Source: CAZZNQ01 sp964655775
GTDB lineage: Bacteria > Planctomycetota > Brocadiia > SM23-32
DNA length: 14,525 nucleotides
Direction of reading: 5' to 3'
NCBI GenBank assembly: GCA_964655775.1
Contig: CAZZNQ010000096.1
Span: 1-14,525 of the forward strand
The notes beneath the pieces were generated by a model. It made no database searches. It had not been told where the DNA came from and saw nothing but the letters and a program-made list of their open reading frames with translations. Of the stretch, positions 1 to 9,121 are shown in pieces; the first letter of the stretch is position 1, and the number at the start of each line of letters is the position of its first letter. Both the position numbers and the translations under genes were made by a program.

Positions 1-438
1 CTGCTCGCCTCCCCCAGCCGCACCCTCCGCATCCTCTGCTTCAACATCGGCCATTTCGACACCCGCTACCACGGCCGGGGCATCGCCAGCGCCATGATCG
101 ACACCCTCAAGGACTGGGCGCGCGAACGCGGCTGGCAGCGGCTTACCGCGTCCAGTTGCCCGGACGTGGTGCCGTTCCGCGCTTTGGGACCGGACACGCT
201 GCGCCGAAGCGCTCTGGAACGGCGGGGGTTCCGGGTCGTCTCGGACCGGCACGTGACCCCCATGGAGGCCGCCACGCGCCGGCGCGCCATCGAGCGCCTC
301 CTCACCGGCCGATACGGGGAGAAGGACTGGGATGTCGTCCACTATCCGCAGAACATCCAGCACGTCCGCGCGCAGTGCAGCGCCGTCCCCTGGCGCCGCG
401 AATACGACCGCTCCTACGTCATGGCCTGCGAGCTGTAG
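1..438 (+). CDS. GNAT-family N-acetyltransferase, C-terminal part (5' end outside the window)
   Basis: The reading frame is open from base 1 to a TAG at 436-438, leaving 145 residues of a longer protein. Residues 10-32 look like a GNAT beta4/motif A: a hydrophobic strand followed by the acetyl-CoA pyrophosphate loop RYHGRGIA (R22, G25, G27, A29), then the helix SAMIDTLKDWARERGW. Further on, SALERRGFRVVSD resembles the usual GNAT motif B end (LYEKLGF). GNAT proteins move an acetyl group from acetyl-CoA to an amine; the substrate cannot be told from this piece. It ends 64 nt before an acyltransferase-domain gene on the same strand, so the two may be co-transcribed. The family is fairly certain; the function is unknown. 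Confidence 0.75.
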   Translation: MLASPSRTLRILCFNIGHFDTRYHGRGIASAMIDTLKDWARERGWQRLTASSCPDVVPFRALGPDTLRRSALERRGFRVVSDRHVTPMEAATRRRAIERLLTGRYGEKDWDVVHYPQNIQHVRAQCSAVPWRREYDRSYVMACEL

Positions 439-502
439 CGCCGCTCCGGACAACCTACGAACCCGAGAATCCCCAGCGGGAAGCACACGAGGAGAAGGCC
501 GC

Positions 503-1804
503 ATGGATCCCGCCGAAGTCCTGGCGAAACTGGGAGAGGACGCCGATCCCGCCCCGATCGCCGTCCATTGGGACGCGTCGGCGGCCGCCATGCCCGACGG
601 CCCGATCCCGTTCCTTCAGCCCGAGCAGGTAACGGCCTGCCGCGACTGGTCTGGCCTCGGGCCGGACGTCGACCCCACCCTCCTCGCCGCCGCACGCGCC
701 GTCTCCGCCGACCCCGCGCTTCGGCGGCTCGCCTGGCACTGCAAGTGGCTGCTCGTCGACCTGCCCGAACCACAGGAGCTCAAGGGCTGGCCGACGCTCG
801 AGCGCGCCATCGGCCCGCTCGCCGGCGCCTTCTACCTGCTGATCGCCCTGGCCATTGTCCAGGCGATGCGCGAGCATCACCACGCCCTCGACATCCCGGA
901 CGACGTCTCCCGGCAGACCTGCCTCCGGATCGCGGCGGAGTGCCGCCGATACCGCGACGAACGCGGCGTCGCCGGCCTGCCCTTCCGGAAGCTGAGCTGG
1001 CTGCGCCACTATCCGCGCGAGCCCTACCTCGGCTTCGGGCCGCTCGAATACTGGCTCAAGCGCAACCCCTGCGAGCCGCTCGTCTACCGGCACGCGCCCA
1101 CCGGCCGGACCGTCGCCCTGGCCCCGGACGGCCGCCGGTTCACGTCCGACGGCTACATCGACCCCGAGCCCGACGCCGAACCGGGCGCCCGCTACTGGCG
1201 GTCGGCGCTCACCTGCACCGCGGACGGCGTGCACGGCAACCCCATCGCGCCCTGGGGCGTGGCCCTGCCCCATCGGGTCATGCTCCCGGCTCCCGAGTGG
1301 CGCCGCGCGCTGTCGCCCGGCGACTGGATACTCCAGGTCCACCTGCCACCCAGCGCCGACCTGCGACGGGAGCCGGTCGGGCGGTCGTTCCGGGCGGCCG
1401 TCGACTTCTTCCGGGACCTCTTCCCCGAGCGCCCCGCGCGGGCGTTCGTCAGCACGTCGTGGACGTTCAGCAACCAGTTGGAGTCGATGCTGTCGTCGGA
1501 CTCGAGCCTGGTGCGGTTCCAGCGGGAGCTGTACCTGTTCCCGATCCCCTGGCTTCCGCACGGCGGCTTCTCGTACATCTTCCCGGATGGCGCCTTCGAC
1601 CTGGAGACCGCGCCCCGGCGGACGCGTCTGCAGCGCGGCATCGTGGACCTGTTGCGTTCGGGCGGCCGCTGGCGCGGCGGCGGGATGTTCTACCTGTGCG
1701 ACGACGTCGACGCCTTCGGCGCCCGCCCCTACCTCACCGCCTGGCCCGAACTGGCCGCGTCCCTCGGCTTGCCGGCTGATGGGGCGACCCAACCCCGGGC
1801 TTGA
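503..1804 (+). CDS. Acyltransferase domain-containing protein (NAT_N/GNAT_C type)
   Basis: A protein of 433 residues. I chose ATG 503 because GGAG at 491-494 lies 8 nt upstream; the frame is open further upstream but has no better start. From about residue 290 the sequence FRAAVDFFRDLFPERPARAFVSTSW, then NQLESMLSSDSSLVRFQREL, matches the pattern I recall for proteins annotated as acyltransferase domain-containing, with an N-acyltransferase N-terminal domain followed by a GNAT-like C-terminal domain. No signal peptide or convincing membrane helix is seen, so it is probably cytoplasmic. It follows a GNAT gene by 64 nt, which suggests a small acyl-transfer operon. The substrate is not known, and the assignment rests on recalled motif similarity, not on an alignment. 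Confidence 0.7.
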   Translation: MDPAEVLAKLGEDADPAPIAVHWDASAAAMPDGPIPFLQPEQVTACRDWSGLGPDVDPTLLAAARAVSADPALRRLAWHCKWLLVDLPEPQELKGWPTLERAIGPLAGAFYLLIALAIVQAMREHHHALDIPDDVSRQTCLRIAAECRRYRDERGVAGLPFRKLSWLRHYPREPYLGFGPLEYWLKRNPCEPLVYRHAPTGRTVALAPDGRRFTSDGYIDPEPDAEPGARYWRSALTCTADGVHGNPIAPWGVALPHRVMLPAPEWRRALSPGDWILQVHLPPSADLRREPVGRSFRAAVDFFRDLFPERPARAFVSTSWTFSNQLESMLSSDSSLVRFQRELYLFPIPWLPHGGFSYIFPDGAFDLETAPRRTRLQRGIVDLLRSGGRWRGGGMFYLCDDVDAFGARPYLTAWPELAASLGLPADGATQPRA

Positions 1805-1872
1805 CGCGCCGGCGAACGCAGGGCTACATTGTGCCCAAGCTCCAGTGCCATAATCGGAGGAAGCGTGACGCC

Positions 1873-2457
1873 GTGTCAGCAGGCCACGACCACCAGCGCA
1901 TCGCCTCGACGCACGTGAAGGGCGGCCTGAACGGTGTGCTGATCAACGGAGTGATAGTCTGCACGGCGCCTCTGGTTGTGGCCGTGTGCTTCGCAACGCA
2001 AGGCGAGATGCTTGCCTCCGCTTCCGCTGTGGCCCTGGTTCTCCCCATGGCGCTTCCCTTCGTCGGCTGGCTGGTCTATCTTCGCCGCGCGGCCCGAATG
2101 CGAATCACGGTGGCCCCGGCCTCGCTGACCATCACCTTCGAGCACTTCCGCGTTGCCTCTTCGTTCTGGCCGACGCGCCCTCGGGAGCGGTTCGAATGCC
2201 GTCTTGAGGACATCCTCGACGTCTACCTGTTACGCGGAAGGGGGACGTACGACGCCATGAAGATTGTGACCGCGCGCGGCAGCATCATGGTGCGTTCCCA
2301 TATGTCGCACTTCGAGGAGCTCCGGCAGCTGCTCTCGGATGTGAGCGAGATCACCCCGCACGGGCCGTTCACGCAGAACCCATGGTTCATCTTCATCCTG
2401 AGTGTGATCGGCGTGATCGTGGTGTTGACCCTGGTCGTTCTGTCGGGCATCCTCTGA
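1873..2457 (+). CDS. Hypothetical membrane protein with three predicted helices
   Basis: A protein of 194 residues from GTG 1873, which has GGAGG at 1857-1861, 11 nt upstream. An in-frame TTG at 1801 would add 24 polar residues and has no ribosome-binding site. Hydrophobic segments at about 20-41, 48-70 and 170-193 are likely membrane helices. Between helices 2 and 3 is a soluble stretch rich in beta strands (RMRITVAPASLTITFEHF, then KIVTARGSIMVRS), which recalls bacterial PH-like domains found in small membrane proteins, but I see no diagnostic motif. It lies 68 nt after the acyltransferase gene on the same strand. The function is not recognised. Confidence 0.6.
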   Translation: MSAGHDHQRIASTHVKGGLNGVLINGVIVCTAPLVVAVCFATQGEMLASASAVALVLPMALPFVGWLVYLRRAARMRITVAPASLTITFEHFRVASSFWPTRPRERFECRLEDILDVYLLRGRGTYDAMKIVTARGSIMVRSHMSHFEELRQLLSDVSEITPHGPFTQNPWFIFILSVIGVIVVLTLVVLSGIL

Positions 2458-2480
2458 CGGCGGCCGCCGGCCGGGGCTGC

Positions 2481-2615
2481 CTACCCCACGAGCTTCAGCC
2501 CGCCCTCCCGCTTCAGGTACTGCGTGAAGGCGTTCTCCTCATCCAGGTCGATCAGGTCAGGCATCCGACGCAGCACGTCGCCCGCCTTCGTCATGGCCTG
2601 CGAGTTGTAGGACAT
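2481..2615 (-). pseudogene. Short coding-like fragment, possible 3' end of a lost gene
   Basis: On the minus strand a 44-codon frame runs from ATG 2615 to TAG 2481. Its codons look used: third positions are mostly G or C, as in the neighbouring genes, and the peptide has a natural composition with a C-terminus reading FTQYLKREGGLKLVG. There is no clear ribosome-binding site. The frame stays open upstream into the 3' end of the kinase-like gene without adding recognisable protein. I read it as a remnant C-terminus, or less likely a small gene. No family is recognised. Confidence 0.3.
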
Positions 2616-2637
2616 CCGCGAGTGATTAGCCGTGACT

Positions 2638-3960
2638 TTACAGCCAACTCCGCAGTTGCGACACCCGGGTAGGACTCAGCACGGACTCGGCGTCTTTTAC
2701 CAGCCGCGCTCTATCCTTGGCGCGGCACATGCGCGCCACCAGACCGGGACAGTTCGCCCATAGCAGCACCTTGTCCAGGTCGCAGAGGAGAAGTCGCATA
2801 CGGTCCGGGTCCCGCAGATGTTGCCCATGCAGATACCGCGGCTTCACGCCATAGATATCCAAACCGTGGAGGTCATCGAGGAAATCCGCCACTCGCTGCA
2901 GCCATACATCCTGTTGTGCTTCGGAAAGCAGGCAGAAACCGGACCTCAAGAACTCCCGGACCGACTCCACTTTCCCCACGTGCTCTATCAACACAATGGC
3001 TCCTGCTTTGAACGGGCCGACTCGTAGTCGCTTGTGGACAACCGGAACAGGGGCCCCCATGCCGGCGTTATGCATCAGGCATGCAGCCCGCCATGTGGCC
3101 TGGGAGAACGCCGGGAAGAAGACCCGCTGGAAAGACTTGAGGTATCCCGCCCACTTATACCTTCTACCCCAGAGCCTCACCTCGCAGTTGCTGTGGCGCG
3201 CCATCGCTTCAAAGCAGATATGCGTGCGTTGATCCTTCAGGCGGCGAGTCAAACTGAGCTGCCAGTCATGCCCCGTATCCTCACGCTCCCCCTCGGGCAG
3301 CAGCAGCCTTATGCGCGCCTTGAACTGGGCGTTCTCCGCGAGCGCGGCAACTTCCTGTTCCAGCAGGTCGGGATCGTAGCTGTCTGACGCCACGTCGGAC
3401 AGAACGGTCATGAAGATCCAGGCACAGAGCAGAAGGCACAGACCCACGGCGAAGGCGCCGGCCATGCAGAATGCGTAGGCCGTTTGTCTCGAAACCGCCA
3501 GGGATTGCTCCATCCCGTCGAACGTGCTGTCAAGATGGTCGCTGAAGGCACTGAGATCCACACGATATCGTTGCCAACCCTGGCTGATATCCGCCCCGGC
3601 CAGCTCGGTCCACTCCTCCTGCATCTGCTGGTAGACCGGCTGTTCGTCCAGCAATCTCCCGAAGCCGTCTCTCAGGTCGGACAACGCCTCATTGCCCTCC
3701 TCGGCCCATCCCTGGAGCCGTTCCACCGAGGTGCCATCGACATCGATATCCAGGGTTAGAAGTGTCACCTCGCGGTCCATTTGGTGCAAGTATCCGGTCA
3801 GCCGCCGGCGCAGATCCTGCAGTGTCAGATCGGACCGCTGCACCTCCTTCAAACGTCCAAGGCCAAGCACAAGCATCACCACCGCAACGGCGCACAACGC
3901 GCAGCAGAGCCCAATCATCGCTATCCTTCGACGCAACGTCCTGCGCGCGCTCATCGCCAT
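2638..3960 (-). CDS. Two-helix membrane protein with a cytoplasmic WaaP-like kinase domain, probably a pseudokinase
   Basis: A protein of 440 residues. ATG 3960 is preferred because GGAG lies 7 nt upstream; a second ATG is two codons on. Residues 13-35 form helix 1. Residues 36-160 are a largely helical periplasmic-type region like the four-helix sensor domains of chemoreceptors and histidine kinases. Residues 163-187 form helix 2. The cytoplasmic part (about 245-430) resembles the lipopolysaccharide kinase (Kdo/WaaP) fold: a K-rich strand at 261-277, W290 followed by a GAPVPVV turn, LIEHV at 324-328, and a final CDLDKV at 393-398 like the family's IDLDR. The catalytic loop, normally of the form YHRDL, reads IYGVKPRYL at 369-377, about two residues short and without the Asp. 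It lies 80 nt behind the DUF2062 gene, probably in the same transcript. Its activity is doubtful; it may be a sensor or scaffold for envelope modification. Confidence 0.6.
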   Translation of the reverse strand: MAMSARRTLRRRIAMIGLCCALCAVAVVMLVLGLGRLKEVQRSDLTLQDLRRRLTGYLHQMDREVTLLTLDIDVDGTSVERLQGWAEEGNEALSDLRDGFGRLLDEQPVYQQMQEEWTELAGADISQGWQRYRVDLSAFSDHLDSTFDGMEQSLAVSRQTAYAFCMAGAFAVGLCLLLCAWIFMTVLSDVASDSYDPDLLEQEVAALAENAQFKARIRLLLPEGEREDTGHDWQLSLTRRLKDQRTHICFEAMARHSNCEVRLWGRRYKWAGYLKSFQRVFFPAFSQATWRAACLMHNAGMGAPVPVVHKRLRVGPFKAGAIVLIEHVGKVESVREFLRSGFCLLSEAQQDVWLQRVADFLDDLHGLDIYGVKPRYLHGQHLRDPDRMRLLLCDLDKVLLWANCPGLVARMCRAKDRARLVKDAESVLSPTRVSQLRSWL

Positions 3961-4040
3961 AGGCCTTCTCCCTGTGAATCTCCCAAAATGGCTGCATTGT
4001 TGCCGACCAGAACTGTGATCCATCTCAGACGGCCGGGCGC

Positions 4041-4556
4041 TCACCGCGAAGCAGGACTCAGCTTCCGGGCCACCGTCCGCCAGATCAAGTGCACCAACGA
4101 CCAACCCAGAAAAGCGCTGGCGCCGCCCAGCACAAGGCCACCGGCCCAGAGGCATATGGCCTGGTCAAAGAACACCGCCGAGCGGCTTTCGCTAACGAAG
4201 AAATCATGAACCATTTCCAACAGCCCCGTATCGCGCAGAAGCCGCCGGCCCAGCCGGCTTGCGGTTACGTAGATGGGCAGCGCCGTCACCGGATTCGTGA
4301 CCCAAACCCCCACCACGGCTGCTGGCACGTTTATCCGGAGCAACACTGCAAGCGTGGCCGCCAGGAACATCTGGAACGGTATCGTCGGCGTGAACGCTAT
4401 GAACAGGCCCAGCGCAATGCCCGAGGCCACGGAACTCCTGTGTGGGAACCAAAGTGGCTCACCGAAAAGACGCTCGCCGAGCCAGCGATGGGCAACTGTA
4501 TCCTTCAGTGCACGGGCGATCCGTGCCTGGGCATCATGCCATCTTCTGCCGAACAT
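4041..4556 (-). CDS. DUF2062 domain membrane protein
   Basis: A protein of 171 residues from ATG 4556, which has GAGG 8 nt upstream. A GTG at 4568 would add four residues and directly abut the stop of a possible small ORF, so coupled translation from there is also possible. The core matches the DUF2062 signature: SVASGIALGLFIAFTPTIPFQ, then LRINVPAAVVGVWVTNPVTALPIY. Three hydrophobic segments follow the pattern of the family (about 44-72, 78-100, 136-160). DUF2062 proteins are small inner-membrane proteins of unknown function, often near envelope or glycosyltransferase genes. Here the gene sits between a permease-EIIA fusion and a WaaP-like protein, in line with an envelope role, which is inference only. 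Confidence 0.85.
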   Translation of the reverse strand: MFGRRWHDAQARIARALKDTVAHRWLGERLFGEPLWFPHRSSVASGIALGLFIAFTPTIPFQMFLAATLAVLLRINVPAAVVGVWVTNPVTALPIYVTASRLGRRLLRDTGLLEMVHDFFVSESRSAVFFDQAICLWAGGLVLGGASAFLGWSLVHLIWRTVARKLSPASR

Positions 4557-4568
4557 CACGGGCCTCAC

Positions 4569-4754
4569 TCACGAGCATGGCTCAACCGGGCAGACAGCAT
4601 GGGCCTGCACACACGTGGCAACCCGCTCCTGCATTCGTGGCGTGCTGTGGCGACCGATAGGCCAGCCGGCTGATAGGATGGGCAGCGAAGCGAACACGCT
4701 GCCTGCCGGAAGGACCGCACCAGATCGTACGCCAATGTTGTGTCTTACCCTCAT
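4569..4754 (-). CDS. Possible small protein of 61 residues
   Basis: ATG 4754 is preceded by an unusually good ribosome-binding site (GAGGAGG, 7 nt upstream), 22 nt after the stop of the permease gene. The frame ends at 4569, immediately before a GTG that could start the DUF2062 gene. The peptide has one mildly hydrophobic stretch (AGSVFASLPILSAGWPIG, residues 17-34) and three Cys near the end. Its third-codon GC is lower than in the neighbouring genes, which argues against it. No family is recognised. It may be a real small gene, a leader for coupled translation, or chance. Confidence 0.3.
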   Translation of the reverse strand: MRVRHNIGVRSGAVLPAGSVFASLPILSAGWPIGRHSTPRMQERVATCVQAHAVCPVEPCS

Positions 4755-4776
4755 GCCGCGAGCCTCCTCAGTCTGC

Positions 4777-6633
4777 TTAGCCGGCCCTGGTCCTGTCGGC
4801 CAGATGCACAATGTCCCTCAGGGCCTGCGGCCCTTTGGCCTTGAGCCAGCGGGGCAAAAAGCCGGCATTGGCCGATATCTGCGCTATGGCTGCCAGAGAC
4901 GCCAGGTAGAAGTTCCTCTCGTCCATCGACCCGGCCAAAACGAAAACGGTCTTCACCTCGGGCCCCTCGTCCGAAAAGCGAACTCCATTGCGGACGCGGG
5001 CCATGAGAATCTCGAAGACACCCTTGCCTTTAACGACAACGTGCGGCACCGCAAGGAACTCGCTCAGTGCCGTGCTGCTCTGAGACTCGCGCTTCTTGAG
5101 AACCGACGCCAGATGAGCCGCATCCATCCCCACCCTGTCAGCAAGATGCTCGGCAGCCCGATCGAAGAACTCCTCCACGTCCATCGGGCCGTCCACGTCC
5201 AGCAAGGGGCAATCGTCGACGAGCTTGTCGAAGCGGTCACAGACAACTTCGTCTCGCTCGTGGATGATGTCCTTCAACTCGGCCTCCAGCGTCCCGGTCA
5301 CCAGACTCTTGTCCGGAGTGACCAGCCGCTCAATCAGATGAAGGAGAGCCGATTCTTGCCTGACCCTTTTGCGCCCGTAGAACCAGAAACTCGCGAAACC
5401 GACGAGGATAAGGACGGCGCTTATGAAGTAAGCCTCCTCACCCATCTCGAACAGAACGAAACCCAGGCCCCCTATGCCGCCAACCTGCACCCAGGGATAG
5501 AGCGGCGCCTTGAAGGCCGGCCGGTAGTTCTGCAGACCACTCTCGCGCAGGACGATCACCGCCAGGCACGCCAGTATGTTGGTGAGCAGCAGGACGGTGG
5601 AAGCGGCTTCTACGAGCACATTCAGCCGGACCAACAGACTTACGAAGATGACGGCCCCCGTGACGGTGATGGCGACGTGGGGCGTTCTGAAACGACTGTT
5701 CACGCGCGAAAGCGGCGTCGGCAAAAGCCGATCGCGGCTCAGCGCCAGAAGATAGCGGCTGGCCGACATGATGCCCGCGTTCGCAGTGGACACGAACGCA
5801 AGGATCGCGCCCACCGTCATGGCCACGTAACCGGCCCGGCCCATGATGGCCCGGCCACCATCGGAAATCGGCGTCAGCGAACCGTCCAGCGCCTCGCTCT
5901 CCAGCACCCCGCTGGTGACCACAACCGCGAGCGTGTAAACCAGCGTGCCAACGATCAGGGAAAGCGCAAGGCCCAGGGGAATAGTCCGCCCCGGCTTTCG
6001 CACCTCCTCGGCAACGCTGGTCACGTTCAGCAGACCGCCGTAGGCGACAAAGACGAACCCCGTGGCGGTGAAAATGCGCGCCACCCCGTGCGGGGCGAAC
6101 GGGATCAACAGTTCCGACCTGATCTGCGGTATGCCCACCCCGATGTACAACCCCAGCAGCGCCAGCAGCCCGATCACCAGCAGCACCTGCACCCGCGCCG
6201 CCTCGCGCACGCCCACCAGGTTCAAACCGGCAAAAAACAGGCACAGCACCGCACCCGCCAGCACCCCGTGGATTTCCACGATCAGCGCCGCAAACGTCGC
6301 CATGCCGACGATGGCGAACGCGCTCTTCAGGGACAAGGAGAACCACGTCAGCAGCCCCGCAATGGTCCCCACCCCGGGGCCGAACCCCCGCATGATGACA
6401 AAGTAATCGCCCCCCGCCTTGGGCATGGCCGAGGTCAACTCGGCAAGGCTCAGCGCACCCGTCATCGCCAGCAGCCCCGCCAGCAGATACGACCAGATCA
6501 CTCCGGGCCCGGCCACTGCATGGGCCATGCCGGGCAGAACAAACAGCCCCGAACTGATCATGGCCCCGGTGGCAATGCAGAACACGTGCCCCACCCCCAG
6601 TTGCCTCTGGAGGCCCCTTCCCTCTGCACTCAT
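4777..6633 (-). CDS. APC-family amino acid permease fused to a PTS EIIA type-2 domain
   Basis: A protein of 618 residues from ATG 6633, which has GGGAG about 8 nt upstream. Residues 1-425 form a 12-helix APC transporter. The first helix carries the substrate-binding signature TGAMISSGLFVLPG, and later segments VAYGGLLNVTSVAEEVRKPGR and SRYLLALSRDRLLP are typical of the family. It would carry amino acids across the inner membrane. A linker leads to a cytoplasmic domain at about 475-610 that matches PTS fructose/nitrogen EIIA: RESQSSTALSEFLAVPH holds the phospho-acceptor position, H531, followed by VKTVFVLAGSMDERNFYLASLAAIAQI. The EIIA part probably regulates transport in response to phosphorylation or a ligand; no other PTS gene is in the window. 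It is the first gene of a minus-strand cluster and points away from the CRISPR array. Confidence 0.88.
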   Translation of the reverse strand: MSAEGRGLQRQLGVGHVFCIATGAMISSGLFVLPGMAHAVAGPGVIWSYLLAGLLAMTGALSLAELTSAMPKAGGDYFVIMRGFGPGVGTIAGLLTWFSLSLKSAFAIVGMATFAALIVEIHGVLAGAVLCLFFAGLNLVGVREAARVQVLLVIGLLALLGLYIGVGIPQIRSELLIPFAPHGVARIFTATGFVFVAYGGLLNVTSVAEEVRKPGRTIPLGLALSLIVGTLVYTLAVVVTSGVLESEALDGSLTPISDGGRAIMGRAGYVAMTVGAILAFVSTANAGIMSASRYLLALSRDRLLPTPLSRVNSRFRTPHVAITVTGAVIFVSLLVRLNVLVEAASTVLLLTNILACLAVIVLRESGLQNYRPAFKAPLYPWVQVGGIGGLGFVLFEMGEEAYFISAVLILVGFASFWFYGRKRVRQESALLHLIERLVTPDKSLVTGTLEAELKDIIHERDEVVCDRFDKLVDDCPLLDVDGPMDVEEFFDRAAEHLADRVGMDAAHLASVLKKRESQSSTALSEFLAVPHVVVKGKGVFEILMARVRNGVRFSDEGPEVKTVFVLAGSMDERNFYLASLAAIAQISANAGFLPRWLKAKGPQALRDIVHLADRTRAG

Positions 6634-6690
6634 AGCCGCTCTCCCGCCGCCGTCAGTCGATACCTGAATCCCAGCCGCTCAGTGGCGTCC

Positions 6691-6699
6691 AGTATACCA
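6691..6699 (-). promoter_or_regulatory. Candidate extended -10 promoter of the permease gene
   Basis: On the minus strand TATACT (6696-6691) is preceded by TGG, an extended -10 element. Start would be near 6684, leaving a leader of about 50 nt before ATG 6633. There is no good -35 at 16-18 bp; a TTGACG lies too far upstream at 23 bp. The element sits in the 143-bp gap between the permease gene and the first CRISPR repeat. Confidence 0.45.
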
Positions 6700-6776
6700 G
6701 GGAAAGGGGTGCCGTTCAGCGTCAACGCCCGGCGCAAGCGAGGCCCGCACCCGACATCCGGACGAGCCGAACGTTC

Positions 6777-8727
6777 GCTGTGGTTTGACGGGAATCGCCG
6801 TTCAGGTACACTTGCAGACCTCTGCACCGGCGGTATCAAGATGCTGTGGTTTGACGGGAATCGCCGTTCAGGTACACTTGCAGACCTCTGCACCGGCGGT
6901 ATCAAGATGCTGTGGTTTGACGGGAATCGCCGTTCAGGTACACTCTTCCTTGTTGACGGGCCAGACGACGATCTGCTGTGGTTTGACGGGAATCGCCGTT
7001 CAGGTACACTCTTCCTCGTACACGATGTTCACTGTCTTCTGCTGTGGTTTGACGGGAATCGCCGTTCAGGTACACTATTGCCTTCGGCCGTGATCTGCAT
7101 GATGCCGCTGTGGTTTGACGGGAATCGCCGTTCAGGTACACTAGAACAGCAGCAGCCCCATGAACACGCCCAGCTGTGGTTTGACGGGAATCGCCGTTCA
7201 GGTACACTGTTCGGCCTTGTCGAGGATCGCCTCGTACAGCTGTGGTTTGACGGGAATCGCCGTTCAGGTACACTGGCACCGCCGACGCGGCCGAGCAGAC
7301 AAAGGCTGTGGTTTGACGGGAATCGCCGTTCAGGTACACTCGAACGGGAGGGATGTCGACGTCGCGCAAAGGCTGTGGTTTGACGGGAATCGCCGTTCAG
7401 GTACACTATAAGGCGCGGTTTAACAGCAGCTACAACGGCTGTGGTTTGACGGGAATCGCCGTTCAGGTACACTGCGACTCGCCGGAGCCGAAGTCGCGGT
7501 TGAGCTGTGGTTTGACGGGAATCGCCGTTCAGGTACACTTGCGTCCGGCCAGTCCACGCGGTAGAGTCCGCTGTGGTTTGACGGGAATCGCCGTTCAGGT
7601 ACACTCACGGTCGACAACGGAGACGACACCTTCGAGCTGTGGTTTGACGGGAATCGCCGTTCAGGTACACTCGACACCCGCCTGGTGGCGGAGCCGATCA
7701 TGCTGTGGTTTGACGGGAATCGCCGTTCAGGTACACTCTCCCTTGCAAGCACCCCACTGATCTTTCAGCTGTGGTTTGACGGGAATCGCCGTTCAGGTAC
7801 ACTGAATCAATATGTTTTGGCACCTTCACCCGCGCTGTGGTTTGACGGGAATCGCCGTTCAGGTACACTTCGGACCCGTCGTCGTCGACGGCACCACCAT
7901 GCTGTGGTTTGACGGGAATCGCCGTTCAGGTACACTCGTCACGCCCCGTTACCTCCTGGCGCCGGGCTGTGGTTTGACGGGAATCGCCGTTCAGGTACAC
8001 TGGTGCGAAAGCGCAATACCAGGAGGCGCGAGCTGTGGTTTGACGGGAATCGCCGTTCAGGTACACTGCTTGCCGGTGAGGACGTCGAGGGCAACGGGCT
8101 GTGGTTTGACGGGAATCGCCGTTCAGGTACACTTTCGGGAGACCGAGAACCCCCGACGCGCCCGCTGTGGTTTGACGGGAATCGCCGTTCAGGTACACTT
8201 GCGGCCCCTATGGCTGTGTGTGCTGCTGTGCTGTGGTTTGACGGGAATCGCCGTTCAGGTACACTCTACTACACCTGCGCTGCACACAGCTTCGGGCTGT
8301 GGTTTGACGGGAATCGCCGTTCAGGTACACTATGGTGCGCTGTGCGGACGAGCCGCTTTCGGCTGTGGTTTGACGGGAATCGCCGTTCAGGTACACTAAG
8401 GCCCTTGCGGTTATCGATGCCCTTAGAGCTGTGGTTTGACGGGAATCGCCGTTCAGGTACACTAGCCCTGCTGCGCAAGCGACATAGCCCTGCGCTGTGG
8501 TTTGACGGGAATCGCCGTTCAGGTACACTGGTGCTTTCTGTAGCGGACGTGTGGATGTTGCTGTGGTTTGACGGGAATCGCCGTTCAGGTACACTTCCGG
8601 GCTCCACCAGGGCCCGGTCCCGGATGCTGTGGTTTGACGGGAATCGCCGTTCAGGTACACTTCCCCGTCTTCGCGCCCTTGAGCCCCAACCGCTGTGGTT
8701 TGACGGGAATCGCCGTTCAGGTACACT
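6777..8727 (+). CRISPR. Type II-C CRISPR array, 30 repeats and 29 spacers
   Basis: Thirty 36-bp repeats, all apparently identical, begin GCTGTGGTTTGACG, continue GGAATCGCCG and end TTCAGGTACACT. By my count 26 spacers are 30 nt, two are 31 nt (7341-7371 and 7870-7900) and one is 29 nt (7937-7965). Spacers 1 and 2 (6813-6842 and 6879-6908) are identical, leaving 28 different spacers. The crRNA strand is +, because the tracrRNA anti-repeat is complementary to the repeat as written here. Each repeat holds TTGACG at repeat positions 9-14 and TACACT at 31-36, 16 bp apart, so each can start its own crRNA transcript. No AT-rich leader and no degenerate end repeat is visible. The array converges on the cas2-cas1-cas9 operon. 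Confidence 0.99.
6813..6908 (+). repeat. Duplicated spacer unit at the left end of the array
   Basis: Spacers 1 and 2 are identical over all 30 nt (TGCAGACCTCTGC, ending GTATCAAGAT), so one 66-bp repeat-spacer unit occurs twice in tandem. Recombination or replication slippage within the array is the likely cause; independent capture of exactly the same protospacer is less likely. Confidence 0.97.
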
Positions 8728-8734
8728 CTTCTTC

Positions 8735-8765
8735 CCCTAAGGCCCCGCATATCGGGGCCTTAGGG
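8735..8765. terminator. Perfect hairpin between array and cas2, likely bidirectional transcription stop
   Basis: CCCTAAGGCCCCG at 8735-8747 is perfectly complementary to 8753-8765 around a CATAT loop: a 13-bp GC-rich stem. It begins 7 nt past the last repeat on the + strand and 11 nt past the cas2 stop on the minus strand, exactly where the two transcription units collide. Neither side has a proper T-run, so it is not a classic intrinsic terminator. It may act as a 3'-end stabiliser or a Rho-assisted stop. Confidence 0.6.
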
Positions 8766-8776
8766 CGATTTCCCGC

Positions 8777-9121
8777 TCAAAAAAGGGCGATCTGCTGAGG
8801 CGGATCCTCCGGTGAGACGCGTTTCGGGCCGATGAAAACGTCCATTTTCCCGAACTGACGGTCGGTCAGCATCAGCAGTCGCACGTGTCCTTCCGGGGGA
8901 ACCAGATCGCGAATCCGCTGCCGCAGACTGCGACCCGCATCCTGCGATCCGCAGAAACGGGCGTACACGGAGAGTTGCAGTTTGCTGAATCCCATGCGCA
9001 ACAGCGCCTTGCGCAGACGGGCATAGCGGCGCCGGTCCGTCTTGGTCAGCACGGGCACATCGAACATGGCGATCAGCCACATGGACCTGTACTCCGAGAG
9101 TTCACGCTTCGTGCTCGGCAT
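8777..9121 (-). CDS. cas2: CRISPR-associated endonuclease Cas2
   Basis: A protein of 114 residues from ATG 9121, which has GGAG 7 nt upstream and overlaps the end of cas1 by 20 nt. A second ATG at 9082 (101 residues), also with GGAG upstream, is possible, but the family usually has about ten residues before the MW motif. The sequence SEYRSMWLIAMFDVPV gives the first beta strand with the conserved Asp (D21). GFSKLQLSVYARFC and HVRLLMLTDRQF follow the ferredoxin-like fold of type II Cas2. Cas2 is the central dimer of the Cas1-Cas2 integrase that inserts new spacers; its nuclease activity is not needed for this. It is the last gene of the operon, 50 nt from the array. Confidence 0.95.
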   Translation of the reverse strand: MPSTKRELSEYRSMWLIAMFDVPVLTKTDRRRYARLRKALLRMGFSKLQLSVYARFCGSQDAGRSLRQRIRDLVPPEGHVRLLMLTDRQFGKMDVFIGPKRVSPEDPPQQIALF